From NCBI RefSeq assembly GCF_020883455.1, contig NZ_CP086615.1, positions 2,046,001 through 2,110,000 of the forward strand: a stretch of 64,000 nt of DNA. Direction: 5' to 3'. A model generated the notes under the pieces. It saw nothing but the letters and a program-made list of their open reading frames with translations, made no database searches and was not told the DNA's origin. The position numbers were made by a program, and so were the translations under genes. The stretch's first letter is position 1. The number at the start of each line of letters is the position of its first letter. Positions 45,891 to 54,959 of the stretch are shown in pieces. This DNA is from Spiribacter halobius. Lineage in GTDB: Bacteria; Pseudomonadota; Gammaproteobacteria; Nitrococcales; Nitrococcaceae.

Positions 45891-46993
45891 TCCGGCCCCA
45901 CCCTGACCCGCGGATCGAGGATCGCGTAGAGGATGTCCAGCAGGAACACGGTCGCCGCCAGCAGATAGGCGAAGATCACCACGCCGCCGATGATCACCGG
46001 CGTGTCCCGGTGGCCGATGGCCTGGAAGAGCAGCGTGCCGAGGCCCGGCCAGTTGAACACCTGCTCGAGGATGATGGCGCCGCTCCACAGCCCGATGAGC
46101 ATGAGCAGGAAGCTGGTGACGATGGGGGCAAGCGTCGGGCGCAGGACATAGCGGCGCTGGATGAGGCGCTCGGGCAGGCCCTTGGCCCGGGCCATCTCTA
46201 CGTAGTCCTCGCTGGAGTGGATGAGGAAGAATGTCCGCCAGGAGTAGATGGAGATGAAGATCTGCGAGAGGAACATGGCCGCCACCGGCAGCGCCATGTG
46301 CCGCGCCACGCTCCAGGCGTAGGCGAGGGTGCCCTCGGGCGGCGGCACCGCCACCATGCCGCCCGCGGGGAGCATCGGCCAGACGAAGGCGAAGATAAGG
46401 ATCAGGAAGATGCCGTAGAACCAGCCGGGGGCCGCCGAGCTCGGGGCGAGGCCGATGACCGTGCGGTCCAGGGCACTGCCGTAACGCCGCGAGAGCCGCA
46501 GGGCGATCGCCACCGAGGTGAAGAACACCAGCAGGTTGGCCGTGCCGAACAGCAGCAGCGTGGCCGGCAGGCGCTCGGTGATGATGTCGCCCACCTCGCG
46601 CGAGCCCCGGTCCGAGGTCATCTGCTCGGCGCGGCCGAGATTGAGCCGCATGGCCTGCTCGAGGTAATCGAAGCTGCGCCAGATGAAGGGCTCGTCCAGG
46701 TTCAGCCGCTCCACCTCGAGCTGCACGCGCTCGGCGATGAGCGCGTTGCGCTCGCTCGCGCTCATGTCCGCGAACTGCGGATTGGCCCGCACGGCCTCGG
46801 CCACGGCGGACTCGATCTGCAGCCGGCGGATCTCGTCCACGCGCCCGCCCATGTTGGCGATGACGATGGTGAGATAGACACCCACCAGCACCGTCAGCAG
46901 CAGCGCGAGCGTGCGCTTGACCACGAACACGGCGAGGCGCCGCAGGTCGCGCAGCCGCCCGCCCGGGCTTCGCCGACGTCGCCCGGCGCTCAT
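45887..46993 (-). CDS. Opp/Dpp-type ABC permease (OppB-like)
   Basis: A 368-residue permease with the first helix at about 24-46 (RTLALLLTVLVGVYLTIVIANMG), a charged insertion of about 70 residues after it (QIESAVAEAVRANPQFADMSASER...), the five further helices, and the coupling loop EMARAKGLPERLIQRRYVLRPTLAP. It pairs with the OppC-like subunit. ATGA overlaps link it to the genes on both sides. Confidence 0.92.
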   Translation of the reverse strand: MSAGRRRRSPGGRLRDLRRLAVFVVKRTLALLLTVLVGVYLTIVIANMGGRVDEIRRLQIESAVAEAVRANPQFADMSASERNALIAERVQLEVERLNLDEPFIWRSFDYLEQAMRLNLGRAEQMTSDRGSREVGDIITERLPATLLLFGTANLLVFFTSVAIALRLSRRYGSALDRTVIGLAPSSAAPGWFYGIFLILIFAFVWPMLPAGGMVAVPPPEGTLAYAWSVARHMALPVAAMFLSQIFISIYSWRTFFLIHSSEDYVEMARAKGLPERLIQRRYVLRPTLAPIVTSFLLMLIGLWSGAIILEQVFNWPGLGTLLFQAIGHRDTPVIIGGVVIFAYLLAATVFLLDILYAILDPRVRVGPE

Positions 46994-49494
46994 TGCTGCC
47001 CCTCGGCCTCGGCGGGGACCGTCGCGAAGACATGGCTCGCGAAGCGCGGCAGCGCCACGCGGTGAGAGCGCACGATCACCTCCAGCCGGTTGGCGCCCGC
47101 GCCGAGCTCGGCGATCACCGCCGCCGGTACGCGGATGCGCCAGCTGCCCGGCCGGGGCTCCGCGCCGCCCTGATGCGCGAGCGCGCCGGTGCCGTCGAAG
47201 AGCAGCCAGCTGACCTCCCGAATGGCGGTAACCGGATACGGCTCGCCGCCGGCGGTGATCTCCAGCCGGAAGCTCGCGGCCTGGTCGAGGTCAACGGTGA
47301 TGGGGCCATCCAGGGCCGGCTCGGGGATGGCCACCTCGGCGACGCGCAGCCACTTGTCCGCGGGGTCGGGGAAGTCCTCGTCGCGCGCGAGCACCAGCGA
47401 GCCGGCCACCGCGTGCACCGACTCCAGGAAGAACGGCCCGTCGCCCACCCAGTAATGCCCCCGTGTGTCCCGCCAGGCGTCCAGGGCCTCATAGCGGCGG
47501 GCGGGGCCATCCTCCAGCGTGAACCCCGCCAGGACCCCGGCGAAGGGCACGTAGCCGGCATTGCGGGCGGCGTGGCGATGCCGGTCGAGAATGGGCAGCG
47601 AGGGCCCGGAGACCAGGCTCAGCCAGGGTATGCGGCGGCGATCGGCCTTGTCCGAGGAGAAGGCGAGCTCGCCGGCGGTCTCGGCACGGATGCCGAGGCC
47701 GAGCACGTGCCAGGGCAGTAGCGCCGGGGTGCGTATGGCGGCGATGGTCTCCGCGTCGGGGTAGATCTGGTCGCTGTAGACCTCCACGGTCAGCGGCTCG
47801 CGAGCGACGATCCGCCAGCCGCGGAAATGCTCCAGATAGGCCTCCTGCGCCGGCACGGCGCTGCGGTCGAACAGCGGACTCGCCTCGTCGGCACGGGCGA
47901 ACTGCAGCAACCACGGCAGCATCAGGTCGGCCACCGACATGGGGGCGCCGTCGTGCCAGGCGCGGTCCAGGTAGCCGTCCTCGAAGGTGATCCGGGTGCG
48001 GGTGCGGGCGTCGAGCCCGTCCGGGTGCCGCTCGCCCACGGTGACGAGCGTCCCGTCCTCGGCATCGAAGCCGATCCAGGCCTCCGGTGGCACGGTGATT
48101 TCGGGCGCGGTGGCCAGCGACACCCAGTCGAGGCTGCGCTGGACGGGGGCGCCCTCCGCGACGGTCACCTCCGCGTGCTGAATGCGCTGGGGCCGGAACA
48201 GGCCGGTGAACGGATCCGGAAGCGCGGGTGGATCCTGGGTAGCGCTGATGATCATGCGGTCATACAGCCAGGTGGTGCCGGCCACGGGATTCCACGGGTC
48301 GGTGAGCAGCGAGGGCGTGGCGATGACCACCTCGCCGCCGAGGCGGTCCTCGAAGCGCAGGGTATACGGCCAGAGACGGGAGCCGGCGAGTCCCCCGGCC
48401 AGGTCGGCGGCGAGCTGGACGTCGGCAGCGAAGGGCCACACGCTCAGCTGATCCACCAGCCAGATGCGCACGGAGCTCTCCATGGCAAGCCCCAGGGCCT
48501 GGGCCATGAGCTCGTTGCGCTCGCCCGGCGAGGCGTAGTCCCGGCGCTCCAGCCGGCGCGCCAGCCGATCCAGCGCCGGCGGCGGGTCATAGGCCTGCCA
48601 CAGTGGCGCCGGGCGGCCCTGGGGGGTGTAGAAGTCGGCGAAGTTCTGGGCCTGGTCGCGGTTGATGACCGTGGACACCCAGCCGCCGGTATAGATATGC
48701 CACTGCCCGGCGGCGGGGTCGGCGCCGAGCCACAGCGGTGCCGCCTGGTCGGCGGTGCGGTAGAGCCTGTCCACCGCGAAGCCCACGCCCTCGAGCTGGT
48801 TGGCCACGTAGTCGCCCACTTCGCGCCGGGTATCCTCGGTGCGGATGAGGAGCTTCAGCACCACCGGCTCGCCCTGGTAGTGCCAGGCGCCGTCCCGACG
48901 GGCGGCGCCGAGGTCCTCCATCTCGCGGCGGATCACCCGCTCGGCACGCTCCGGCTGGTAGGCGTACGCGAGCTCCAGAGCCCGAGCCCGGGGCGCGAGG
49001 CGGGCGTAGTCCGGGAAGGCCGTGCTGAGGGGCAGGGTCCGCGGCTCGGCGAGGCCGCCATAGAGCTCGCTGGCGATGTACTCGCGGTCCACCAGCCAGT
49101 TCAGCGCCTCGCGGATGGCGGGGACGGCGAAAGGGTTGAGCTCTCCGGTCTCGAGCTCGGGGCCTGCCGGGTTGAGGGTGAGCTCGGCCGAGGAGCCGTA
49201 GGACAGCGCGTAGTCCACGCGCGGGGCGTTGCGGATCTGGCGCAGGAGGACCGGGCTGGTGATCCCCTGGGCGAGCACATGGCGGGCGCCGGTCTCGATC
49301 TGGCCCACCACCTTGCCGGGGTTGGCGTCCTCGGTGAACACCACCTGGTCCACCAGCGCGCCGCGGCGCTGGGTGGCATCGCCACTGCTGTCCGACTGGG
49401 CGAGCACTGCGCCCGTGCCAAGGGCCAGCAGCGCGGCCAGCGCGATCTGCAACTGGTACAGCGATCGCCCCGTGGTCCGTGTCCAGAGTGCCAT
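46990..49494 (-). CDS. family-5 solute-binding protein of the Opp-like importer
   Basis: An 834-residue exported binding protein with an N-terminal signal/anchor (LQIALAALLALGTGAVLAQ, about 16-34). Family-5 features include NPFAVPAIREALNWLVDREYIASELYGGLA near the start and repeated lobes such as YQPERAERVIRREMEDLGAARRDG. It is much longer than usual (500-600), with an extra C-terminal beta domain (about 715-834; ITVDLDQAASFRLEITAGGEPYPVTAI) that may dock on the unusual permease. The ligand cannot be read from sequence. It is the first transport gene after bhcR, 30 bp away. Confidence 0.86.
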   Translation of the reverse strand: MALWTRTTGRSLYQLQIALAALLALGTGAVLAQSDSSGDATQRRGALVDQVVFTEDANPGKVVGQIETGARHVLAQGITSPVLLRQIRNAPRVDYALSYGSSAELTLNPAGPELETGELNPFAVPAIREALNWLVDREYIASELYGGLAEPRTLPLSTAFPDYARLAPRARALELAYAYQPERAERVIRREMEDLGAARRDGAWHYQGEPVVLKLLIRTEDTRREVGDYVANQLEGVGFAVDRLYRTADQAAPLWLGADPAAGQWHIYTGGWVSTVINRDQAQNFADFYTPQGRPAPLWQAYDPPPALDRLARRLERRDYASPGERNELMAQALGLAMESSVRIWLVDQLSVWPFAADVQLAADLAGGLAGSRLWPYTLRFEDRLGGEVVIATPSLLTDPWNPVAGTTWLYDRMIISATQDPPALPDPFTGLFRPQRIQHAEVTVAEGAPVQRSLDWVSLATAPEITVPPEAWIGFDAEDGTLVTVGERHPDGLDARTRTRITFEDGYLDRAWHDGAPMSVADLMLPWLLQFARADEASPLFDRSAVPAQEAYLEHFRGWRIVAREPLTVEVYSDQIYPDAETIAAIRTPALLPWHVLGLGIRAETAGELAFSSDKADRRRIPWLSLVSGPSLPILDRHRHAARNAGYVPFAGVLAGFTLEDGPARRYEALDAWRDTRGHYWVGDGPFFLESVHAVAGSLVLARDEDFPDPADKWLRVAEVAIPEPALDGPITVDLDQAASFRLEITAGGEPYPVTAIREVSWLLFDGTGALAHQGGAEPRPGSWRIRVPAAVIAELGAGANRLEVIVRSHRVALPRFASHVFATVPAEAEGQQ

Positions 49495-49524
49495 TGCCCC
49501 CGATGGTGCCGTGAATCGGATGCC

Positions 49525-50352
49525 TTAGCGAGGGGGGCGGCCGCCGATGGCCTCGGTAACCTCACGCGCGGCGGAGCGCACCCGCTCGCCGATGTCGGGC
49601 AGGGCAGCGTCGGGGAGGCGCGCGGCGAGGCCCGAGATGGAGATGCCGGCAACGGCCTCGCCGTACTCGTTGAAAATGGCCGCGGCGAGGCAGCGCATGC
49701 CCGTGGTGCTCTCCTCGTTGTCCAGCGCCCAGCCGCGCTGGCGTGTGTGCTGGAGATCGGCCTCGAGCGCGGCGAGAGTGGTTAGCGTGGTGTCCGTAAA
49801 GCGCGACAGGCCCCGCTCGGCGGCGATGGCGCGCAGGCTTGCCGTGCTGCGCTCGGCGAGCAGGGCCTTGCCGATGCCCGAGGCGTGCATATGGCCGCGG
49901 GTGCCCGGGCGGAAGAAGGCGCGGATGGGCTGGTGGGTCTCCACCTGGGAGACGAACACCACCTCGCCCCGGTCCTCGATACCGAGGTTGGAGGTCTCGC
50001 CGGTGGCCTCCACCAGCGCGCGCATGACCGGCCGCGCGGCCTCCACGGTGTTGGTCCGGCGCAGGAAGGCGCTGCCGATGCGGAAGCTCTCCACGCCGAT
50101 GGCCCAGGTCTGGCTGTCCTCCTGGAAGGTGACCATGCCGCGCTGCTGCAGGGTGATGAGCAGCCGGTAGGCGCTGCTCGGCGCCATGTCGAGATCGACG
50201 GCGATCTCCGTGAGGGTGGCCTCGTGTTCCTCCGCGAGCAGGCGCAGCAGCCGCAGGCCACGATCGAGGGCCTGCACGGTGCCGCTCTGGCGCTCCGGCG
50301 CCTCGCTGCGAGGACGGCCGCGCTTGCGGCGCGGGTGCTGGTCTTCACTCAT
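49525..50352 (-). CDS. bhcR: IclR-family regulator of the beta-hydroxyaspartate cycle
   Basis: A 275-residue IclR-type regulator. The N-terminal winged helix reads GTVQALDRGLRLLRLLAEEHEATLTEIAVDLDMAPSSAYRLLITLQQRG, and the effector domain includes HMHASGIGKALLAERS and RGWALDNEESTTGMRCLAAAIFN. In Paracoccus the IclR protein BhcR controls the divergent bhcABCD genes and responds to glyoxylate. The same gene order here supports the name. Unlike a stand-alone regulator, it is co-directional with and 30 bp before the ABC importer, so it may be transcribed with it. Confidence 0.88.
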   Translation of the reverse strand: MSEDQHPRRKRGRPRSEAPERQSGTVQALDRGLRLLRLLAEEHEATLTEIAVDLDMAPSSAYRLLITLQQRGMVTFQEDSQTWAIGVESFRIGSAFLRRTNTVEAARPVMRALVEATGETSNLGIEDRGEVVFVSQVETHQPIRAFFRPGTRGHMHASGIGKALLAERSTASLRAIAAERGLSRFTDTTLTTLAALEADLQHTRQRGWALDNEESTTGMRCLAAAIFNEYGEAVAGISISGLAARLPDAALPDIGERVRSAAREVTEAIGGRPPR

Positions 50353-50449
50353 GGTCCGTCGAATTTTTCATCGCCGCAAAGTGGTCGCTGTGCGAAATAA
50401 CCGGAACGCCCGCCAGGACAGCGTCCGCGGGCTTTCCGGCCCGAGACGA

Positions 50450-50480
50450 AAAACTTTACCGAAAAAATTGGAAAAGTTTT
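50450..50480. promoter_or_regulatory. palindromic operator candidate between bhcR and bhcA
   Basis: AAAACTTT (50450-50457) and AAAGTTTT (50473-50480) form perfect 8-bp arms, with a further CC...GG pair inside (imperfect dyad centred at 50465). This AT-rich patch lies about 45 bp before the bhcA ribosome site (AGGAGGAGA at 50512-50520) and about 100 bp before bhcR. It is the best candidate BhcR site for both directions; IclR proteins bind such palindromes. Confidence 0.6.
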
Positions 50481-50524
50481 CTGCGCCGGTATCCTGAGGA
50501 TAGCAGCGATCAGGAGGAGAGGGC

Positions 50525-51739
50525 ATGCACGACCAGAATCCGGTGTTTCTGCCGGGGCCGACGAACATCCCCGAGCGCCTGCGTCAGGCCATGAGCGGGC
50601 CGAGCCGGGATCACCGCTCGCCGGCCTTCGCGCGCAGCCTTGTGCAGCTGCTGGCGGACATCAAGCCGGTGTTCGGCACCGAGGCGGGGGAGGTGGCCGT
50701 GTTCACGGCGAGCGGCACCGGCGGCTGGGAGACGGCGATCACCAACACCCTCTCGCCAGGAGACCGGGTGCTCGCCGCCCGCCACGGCATGTTCTCCCAG
50801 CGCTGGATCGATCTCTGCGAGCGCCTGGGTCTGGAGGTCCAGGTGATCGACGCGCCCTGGGGCGAGGGCGTGCCGGCGGAGGCCTTCCGGGAGGCGCTGG
50901 CCGCCGACCGTGAGCGGCGCATTCGCGCCGTGCTCGCCGTGCACAACGAGACGGCGACGGGCGTGACCAGCGACATCGGCGCCGTGCGCGCGGCGCTGGA
51001 CGCGGCCGACCACCCGGCGCTGCTGTTCGTCGACGGCGTCAGCTCCATCGGCGCGCTGCCCTTCCACATGGACGCCTGGGGGGTGGACGTTGCCGTCGCC
51101 GGCTCGCAGAAGGGCTTCATGCTGAGCACCGGGCTCGCCATCGTCGCCGTGAGCCCGCGCGCCCGGGCGGCGATGGAGACGGCACGGCTGCCGCGCTGCT
51201 ACTTCGATCTGCGCAGCATGCTGGCGGCGGGCCGGGACGGCAGCTACCCGTACACGCCTGCCGTGCCGCTGCTGGACGGGCTGCGGGAGAGCGTGCACAT
51301 GCTGCTCGCCGAGGGGCTGGAGCAGGTGCACGCCCGTCACCGCCACATTGCGAATGGCGTGCGGCGGGCCGTCGCGGCCTGGGGACTTGAGCTCTGCGCG
51401 CGCCGCCCGGCGCTCTACTCGGATACGGTGACCGCCATCGTGGTGCCGCGGGATTTCGACGCCCGGGCCCTGGTCAACCATGCGAGCGAGGCCTACGGCG
51501 TGAGCTACGGTATCGGTCTGGGGGCGGTGGCGGAGCGGGTGTTCCGCATCGGCCACCTCGGCCATCTCACCGAGGCGATGGCCCTCGCCGGCATCGCCAC
51601 CGCCGAGATGGCCATGCGCGACCTGGGCTATCCGGTGGTGCTCGGCAGCGGTGTGGCCGCCGCCCAGCACGCCTACCAGGTCCGGGCCAGGGGCACGCCG
51701 GAGCCCGCGGAAGCGGTTGCTGCCATGGAGGTCCGCTGA
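50525..51739 (+). CDS. bhcA: aspartate-glyoxylate aminotransferase of the beta-hydroxyaspartate cycle
   Basis: A 404-residue class-V PLP aminotransferase. The start FLPGPTNIPERLRQAM and the PLP lysine K196 in AVAGSQKGFML are diagnostic of the serine-glyoxylate/aspartate-glyoxylate group. In the cycle it converts glyoxylate to glycine with aspartate as donor, regenerating oxaloacetate. The identification rests on its place at the head of bhcA-B-C-D and next to an IclR gene. The stop and the bhcB start share one base (TGATG). A serine-glyoxylate aminotransferase would look similar in isolation. Confidence 0.92.
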   Translation: MHDQNPVFLPGPTNIPERLRQAMSGPSRDHRSPAFARSLVQLLADIKPVFGTEAGEVAVFTASGTGGWETAITNTLSPGDRVLAARHGMFSQRWIDLCERLGLEVQVIDAPWGEGVPAEAFREALAADRERRIRAVLAVHNETATGVTSDIGAVRAALDAADHPALLFVDGVSSIGALPFHMDAWGVDVAVAGSQKGFMLSTGLAIVAVSPRARAAMETARLPRCYFDLRSMLAAGRDGSYPYTPAVPLLDGLRESVHMLLAEGLEQVHARHRHIANGVRRAVAAWGLELCARRPALYSDTVTAIVVPRDFDARALVNHASEAYGVSYGIGLGAVAERVFRIGHLGHLTEAMALAGIATAEMAMRDLGYPVVLGSGVAAAQHAYQVRARGTPEPAEAVAAMEVR

Positions 51740-52689
51740 TGGAGATCCCGACCATCGACGACGTGATCGCCGCCCACGAGCGGATCGCGCCGCACATCCA
51801 CCGCACGCCGGTGCTGACCTCGTCCTGGCTCGACCAGCGCAGCGGGGCGAGGCTCTTCTTCAAGTGCGAGAACTTCCAGAAGGCGGGGGCCTTCAAGGTG
51901 CGCGGGGCGACCAACGCCGTGTTCTCGCTGCCGGATCACCTGCTCGAGAAGGGCGTGGCGACCCACAGCTCCGGCAACCATGCGCTCAGCCTCAGCTACG
52001 CCGCCGGGCGCCGGGGCATCCCCTGCCACGTGGTGATGCCGCACACCGCCCCGCAGGCGAAGAAGGACGCCGTGCGCGCCTATGGCGGGATCATCCGCGA
52101 GTGCGAGCCCTCCACCAGCGCCCGGGAGGCAATGTTCGCCGAGGTCCAGGCCGAGACCGGGGCCGACTTCGTCCACCCCTACAACGACCCGCGGGTGATC
52201 GCCGGCCAGGCCACCTGCTCCCGCGAGCTCATGAGCCAGACCGAGGGCCTCGACATCGTTATCGCGCCCATCGGCGGCGGCGGCATGATCTCGGGCACCT
52301 GCCTGAATCTCGCTGCCACCGCGCCGGAGGTGGCGATCTACGCCGCCGAGCCGGAGCAGGCGGACGATGCGGCGCGCAGCCTGCACGCCGGCCACATCAT
52401 CGCCGACGATGCGCCGCAGACCGTGGCCGACGGGCTCAAGGTGCCGCTCAAGGAGCTCACCTGGCACTTCGTCAGCCGCCACGTCACCGACATCCTCACC
52501 GCCTCCGAGCAGGAGATCATCGACGCCATGCGCCTCACCTGGGCGCGCATGAAGATCGTCATCGAGCCCTCCTGCGCGGTGCCCCTGGCGGTGATCCTCA
52601 AGCACCCGGAGGTCTTCGCCGGCAAGCGGGTCGGCGTGATCATCACCGGCGGCAACGTCGACCTCGACCGGCTGCCCTGGACACAGTAG
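51739..52689 (+). CDS. bhcB: beta-hydroxyaspartate dehydratase
   Basis: A 316-residue PLP enzyme of the serine/threonine dehydratase fold. The PLP lysine is K53 in NFQKAGAFKVRGATNA, followed by SSGNHALSLSYAAG and the phosphate loop APIGGGGMISG. It dehydrates beta-hydroxyaspartate to iminosuccinate. Serine racemase and threonine dehydratase share this fold, but the flanking genes fix the assignment. Translation is coupled to bhcA. Confidence 0.92.
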   Translation: MEIPTIDDVIAAHERIAPHIHRTPVLTSSWLDQRSGARLFFKCENFQKAGAFKVRGATNAVFSLPDHLLEKGVATHSSGNHALSLSYAAGRRGIPCHVVMPHTAPQAKKDAVRAYGGIIRECEPSTSAREAMFAEVQAETGADFVHPYNDPRVIAGQATCSRELMSQTEGLDIVIAPIGGGGMISGTCLNLAATAPEVAIYAAEPEQADDAARSLHAGHIIADDAPQTVADGLKVPLKELTWHFVSRHVTDILTASEQEIIDAMRLTWARMKIVIEPSCAVPLAVILKHPEVFAGKRVGVIITGGNVDLDRLPWTQ

Positions 52690-52703
52690 AGGAGCGCCAA
52701 GCC

Positions 52704-53867
52704 ATGAACGCACCCGTGAACCTCAACGAGCTCGAGGTGGGCTACGACGTGCCGGCCCGCCCGGGCATGGACGCAGCCGACATCCAGACGCCGTGTCTGA
52801 TCCTCGATCTGGATGCGCTGGAGCGCAACATCCGCAAGATGGGCGAATACGCCCGCGAGATGGGCGTGCGCCATCGTCTGCACGGCAAGATGCACAAGTC
52901 CGTGGACGTCGCCCACCTGCAGCAGCGCCTCGGCGGGGCCGTGGGGGTGTGCTGCCAGAAGGTGAGCGAGGCGGAGGTGTTCGCCCGCGGCGGCATCAGG
53001 GACGTCCTCGTGAGCAACCAGGTGCGCGACCCGGCGAAGATCGACCGCCTGGCGCGCCTGCCGGAGCTCGGGGCGCGCACGATCTGCTGCGTGGACGACG
53101 CCGCCAACGTGGACGAGCTCTCCGCCGCCGCCGTGCGCCACGGCACCACCATCGAGTGCCTGGTGGAGATCGACTGCGGCGCGGGGCGCTGCGGCGTGAC
53201 CACCACGCCCGAGGTGGTGGCCATCGCCCGCGCCATCGACGCCGCCGAGGGCCTGCGCTTCGCCGGCCTGCAGGCCTATCAGGGCGCCATGCAGCATCTG
53301 GAGTCCTGGGAGGAGCGCAAGGCCAAGATCGACGCCGCCGTCGCCCAGGTGCGCGAGGCGGTGGATGCCCTGCGCGCCGAGGGCCTGGACTGCGACATCG
53401 TCGGCGGCGGGGGCACAGGCTCCTACTATTTCGAGGCCACCTCGGGTGTCTACAACGAGCTGCAGTGCGGCTCCTACGCGTTCATGGATGCCGACTACGG
53501 CCGCATCCGCGACCGCGAGGGCCGGCGCATCGACGAGGCGGAGTGGGAGAACGCGCTGTTCATCCTCACCTCGGTGATGTCCCACGCCAAGCCGGACAAG
53601 GCCATCTGCGACGCCGGGCTGAAGGCCCAGTCCGTGGACAGCGGCCTGCCGGTGATCTACGGCCGGGACGACGTGGAGTACGTGAAGTGCTCCGACGAGC
53701 ACGGCGTCATCGCCGACCCGCAGGGCGTGCTGCGGATCAACGAGAAGCTGCGCCTGGTGCCCGGCCACTGCGACCCGACCTGTAACGTCCACGACTGGTA
53801 CGTCGGCGTGCGCGGCGACCGGGTGGAGTGTGTCTGGCCGGTATCGGCCCGCGGCAAGGCCTACTGA
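52704..53867 (+). CDS. bhcC: beta-hydroxyaspartate aldolase
   Basis: A 387-residue PLP enzyme of the D-threonine aldolase-like (alanine racemase) fold. The lysine K62 in HGKMHKSVDVAHLQ is the likely PLP anchor; TPCLILDLDALERNIRKMGEYA precedes it, and the C-terminal metal-binding region includes SDEHG and PGHCDPTCN. It condenses glycine with glyoxylate to make beta-hydroxyaspartate, the carbon-joining step of the cycle. It starts 14 bp after bhcB. Confidence 0.92.
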   Translation: MNAPVNLNELEVGYDVPARPGMDAADIQTPCLILDLDALERNIRKMGEYAREMGVRHRLHGKMHKSVDVAHLQQRLGGAVGVCCQKVSEAEVFARGGIRDVLVSNQVRDPAKIDRLARLPELGARTICCVDDAANVDELSAAAVRHGTTIECLVEIDCGAGRCGVTTTPEVVAIARAIDAAEGLRFAGLQAYQGAMQHLESWEERKAKIDAAVAQVREAVDALRAEGLDCDIVGGGGTGSYYFEATSGVYNELQCGSYAFMDADYGRIRDREGRRIDEAEWENALFILTSVMSHAKPDKAICDAGLKAQSVDSGLPVIYGRDDVEYVKCSDEHGVIADPQGVLRINEKLRLVPGHCDPTCNVHDWYVGVRGDRVECVWPVSARGKAY

Positions 53868-53881
53868 GGCGGGAGCGGGCC

Positions 53882-54847
53882 ATGCTGATCGTTTCCGAGG
53901 CCGCGGTGGCGGAGCTGGTGGGCCCGGACGACGCGCTGGCGGCGGTGGAGGCCGTGTTCGCCGGCATGGCGGACGGCACGGCGCGCAACTTCCCCGTGGT
54001 GCGCGAGGCCCTCGGCCATGCCGATGCCCTGTACGGCTTCAAGTCCGGCTTCGACCGCGAGGGCGGGGTGCTGGGTGTGAAGGCGGGCGGCTACTGGCCC
54101 GGGAACGCGGCCCGCGACCTCACCAACCACCAGTCCACGGTGTGTCTGTTCGACCCCGACACAGGCCAGTGCCGGGCGCTGGTGGCGGGCAACCGGCTGA
54201 CGGCGCTGCGCACCGCGGCGGCCGCGGCGGTCTCCATCCGCCACCTGGCACCGCCGGACGCCGCGGTGCTCGGCATCGTCGGGGCCGGCCACCAGGCGGC
54301 CTTCCAGCTGCGCGCCGCCCTGCGCGAGCGGCCCTTTCGCCGGGTGCTCGGCTGGAACCGCCACCCGGAGCGCCTGGAGGGCCTGGCGGCGGTGGCCGCG
54401 GAGGGCGGCCTGCCCTTCGAGTCCGCCGGTCTGGAGCGCCTTGGCCGCGACGCCAACGTGATCATCACCATCACCTCCAGCTTCGAGCCGCTGCTGCGGG
54501 CGGAGCACGTCCAGGGCCCGACGCATATCGCGGCCATGGGCACGGATACCCGTGGCAAGCAGGAGCTGGATCCGGCGCTGGTGGCGCGGGCGGCGTGCTT
54601 TACCGACGAGCCGGAGCAGGCCGCGGCCCTCGGCGAGTGCCAGCATGCGGTCGCCGCCGGCCGGCTCGAGACCGCGGCGATCACCCCCATCGGCGAGGTG
54701 ATCCGCGGGCGCCATCGCGGCCGGGGAGAGGGTGCGGAGCTGACGCTGTTCGACGGTACCGGGGTCGGGCTGCAGGATCTCGCCGTGGCGGCGCTCGCGC
54801 TGCGTCGTGCCGAGGCGCAGGGCATGGCCCGGGAGGTTGCCCTGTAG
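53882..54847 (+). CDS. bhcD: iminosuccinate reductase
   Basis: A 321-residue enzyme of the ornithine cyclodeaminase/mu-crystallin family with the substrate-side YGFKSGFDRE and a Rossmann motif VLGIVGAGHQAAFQLRAAL. In the cycle it reduces iminosuccinate to aspartate with NAD(P)H, regenerating the amino donor for bhcA. Position as the last of four genes in the known order supports the call against other family roles. It starts 14 bp after bhcC. Confidence 0.92.
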   Translation: MLIVSEAAVAELVGPDDALAAVEAVFAGMADGTARNFPVVREALGHADALYGFKSGFDREGGVLGVKAGGYWPGNAARDLTNHQSTVCLFDPDTGQCRALVAGNRLTALRTAAAAAVSIRHLAPPDAAVLGIVGAGHQAAFQLRAALRERPFRRVLGWNRHPERLEGLAAVAAEGGLPFESAGLERLGRDANVIITITSSFEPLLRAEHVQGPTHIAAMGTDTRGKQELDPALVARAACFTDEPEQAAALGECQHAVAAGRLETAAITPIGEVIRGRHRGRGEGAELTLFDGTGVGLQDLAVAALALRRAEAQGMAREVAL

Positions 54848-54959
54848 CCCGCGTTTGCCTTCCGCTCGGGGCGCCGTGGGCGCCGGGCATCGGGGCCTGG
54901 CCGGCCAACAGCGCCAGTCATCGATTTGCGCTTGCGAGGGATTCGTATTTGCACTAACT

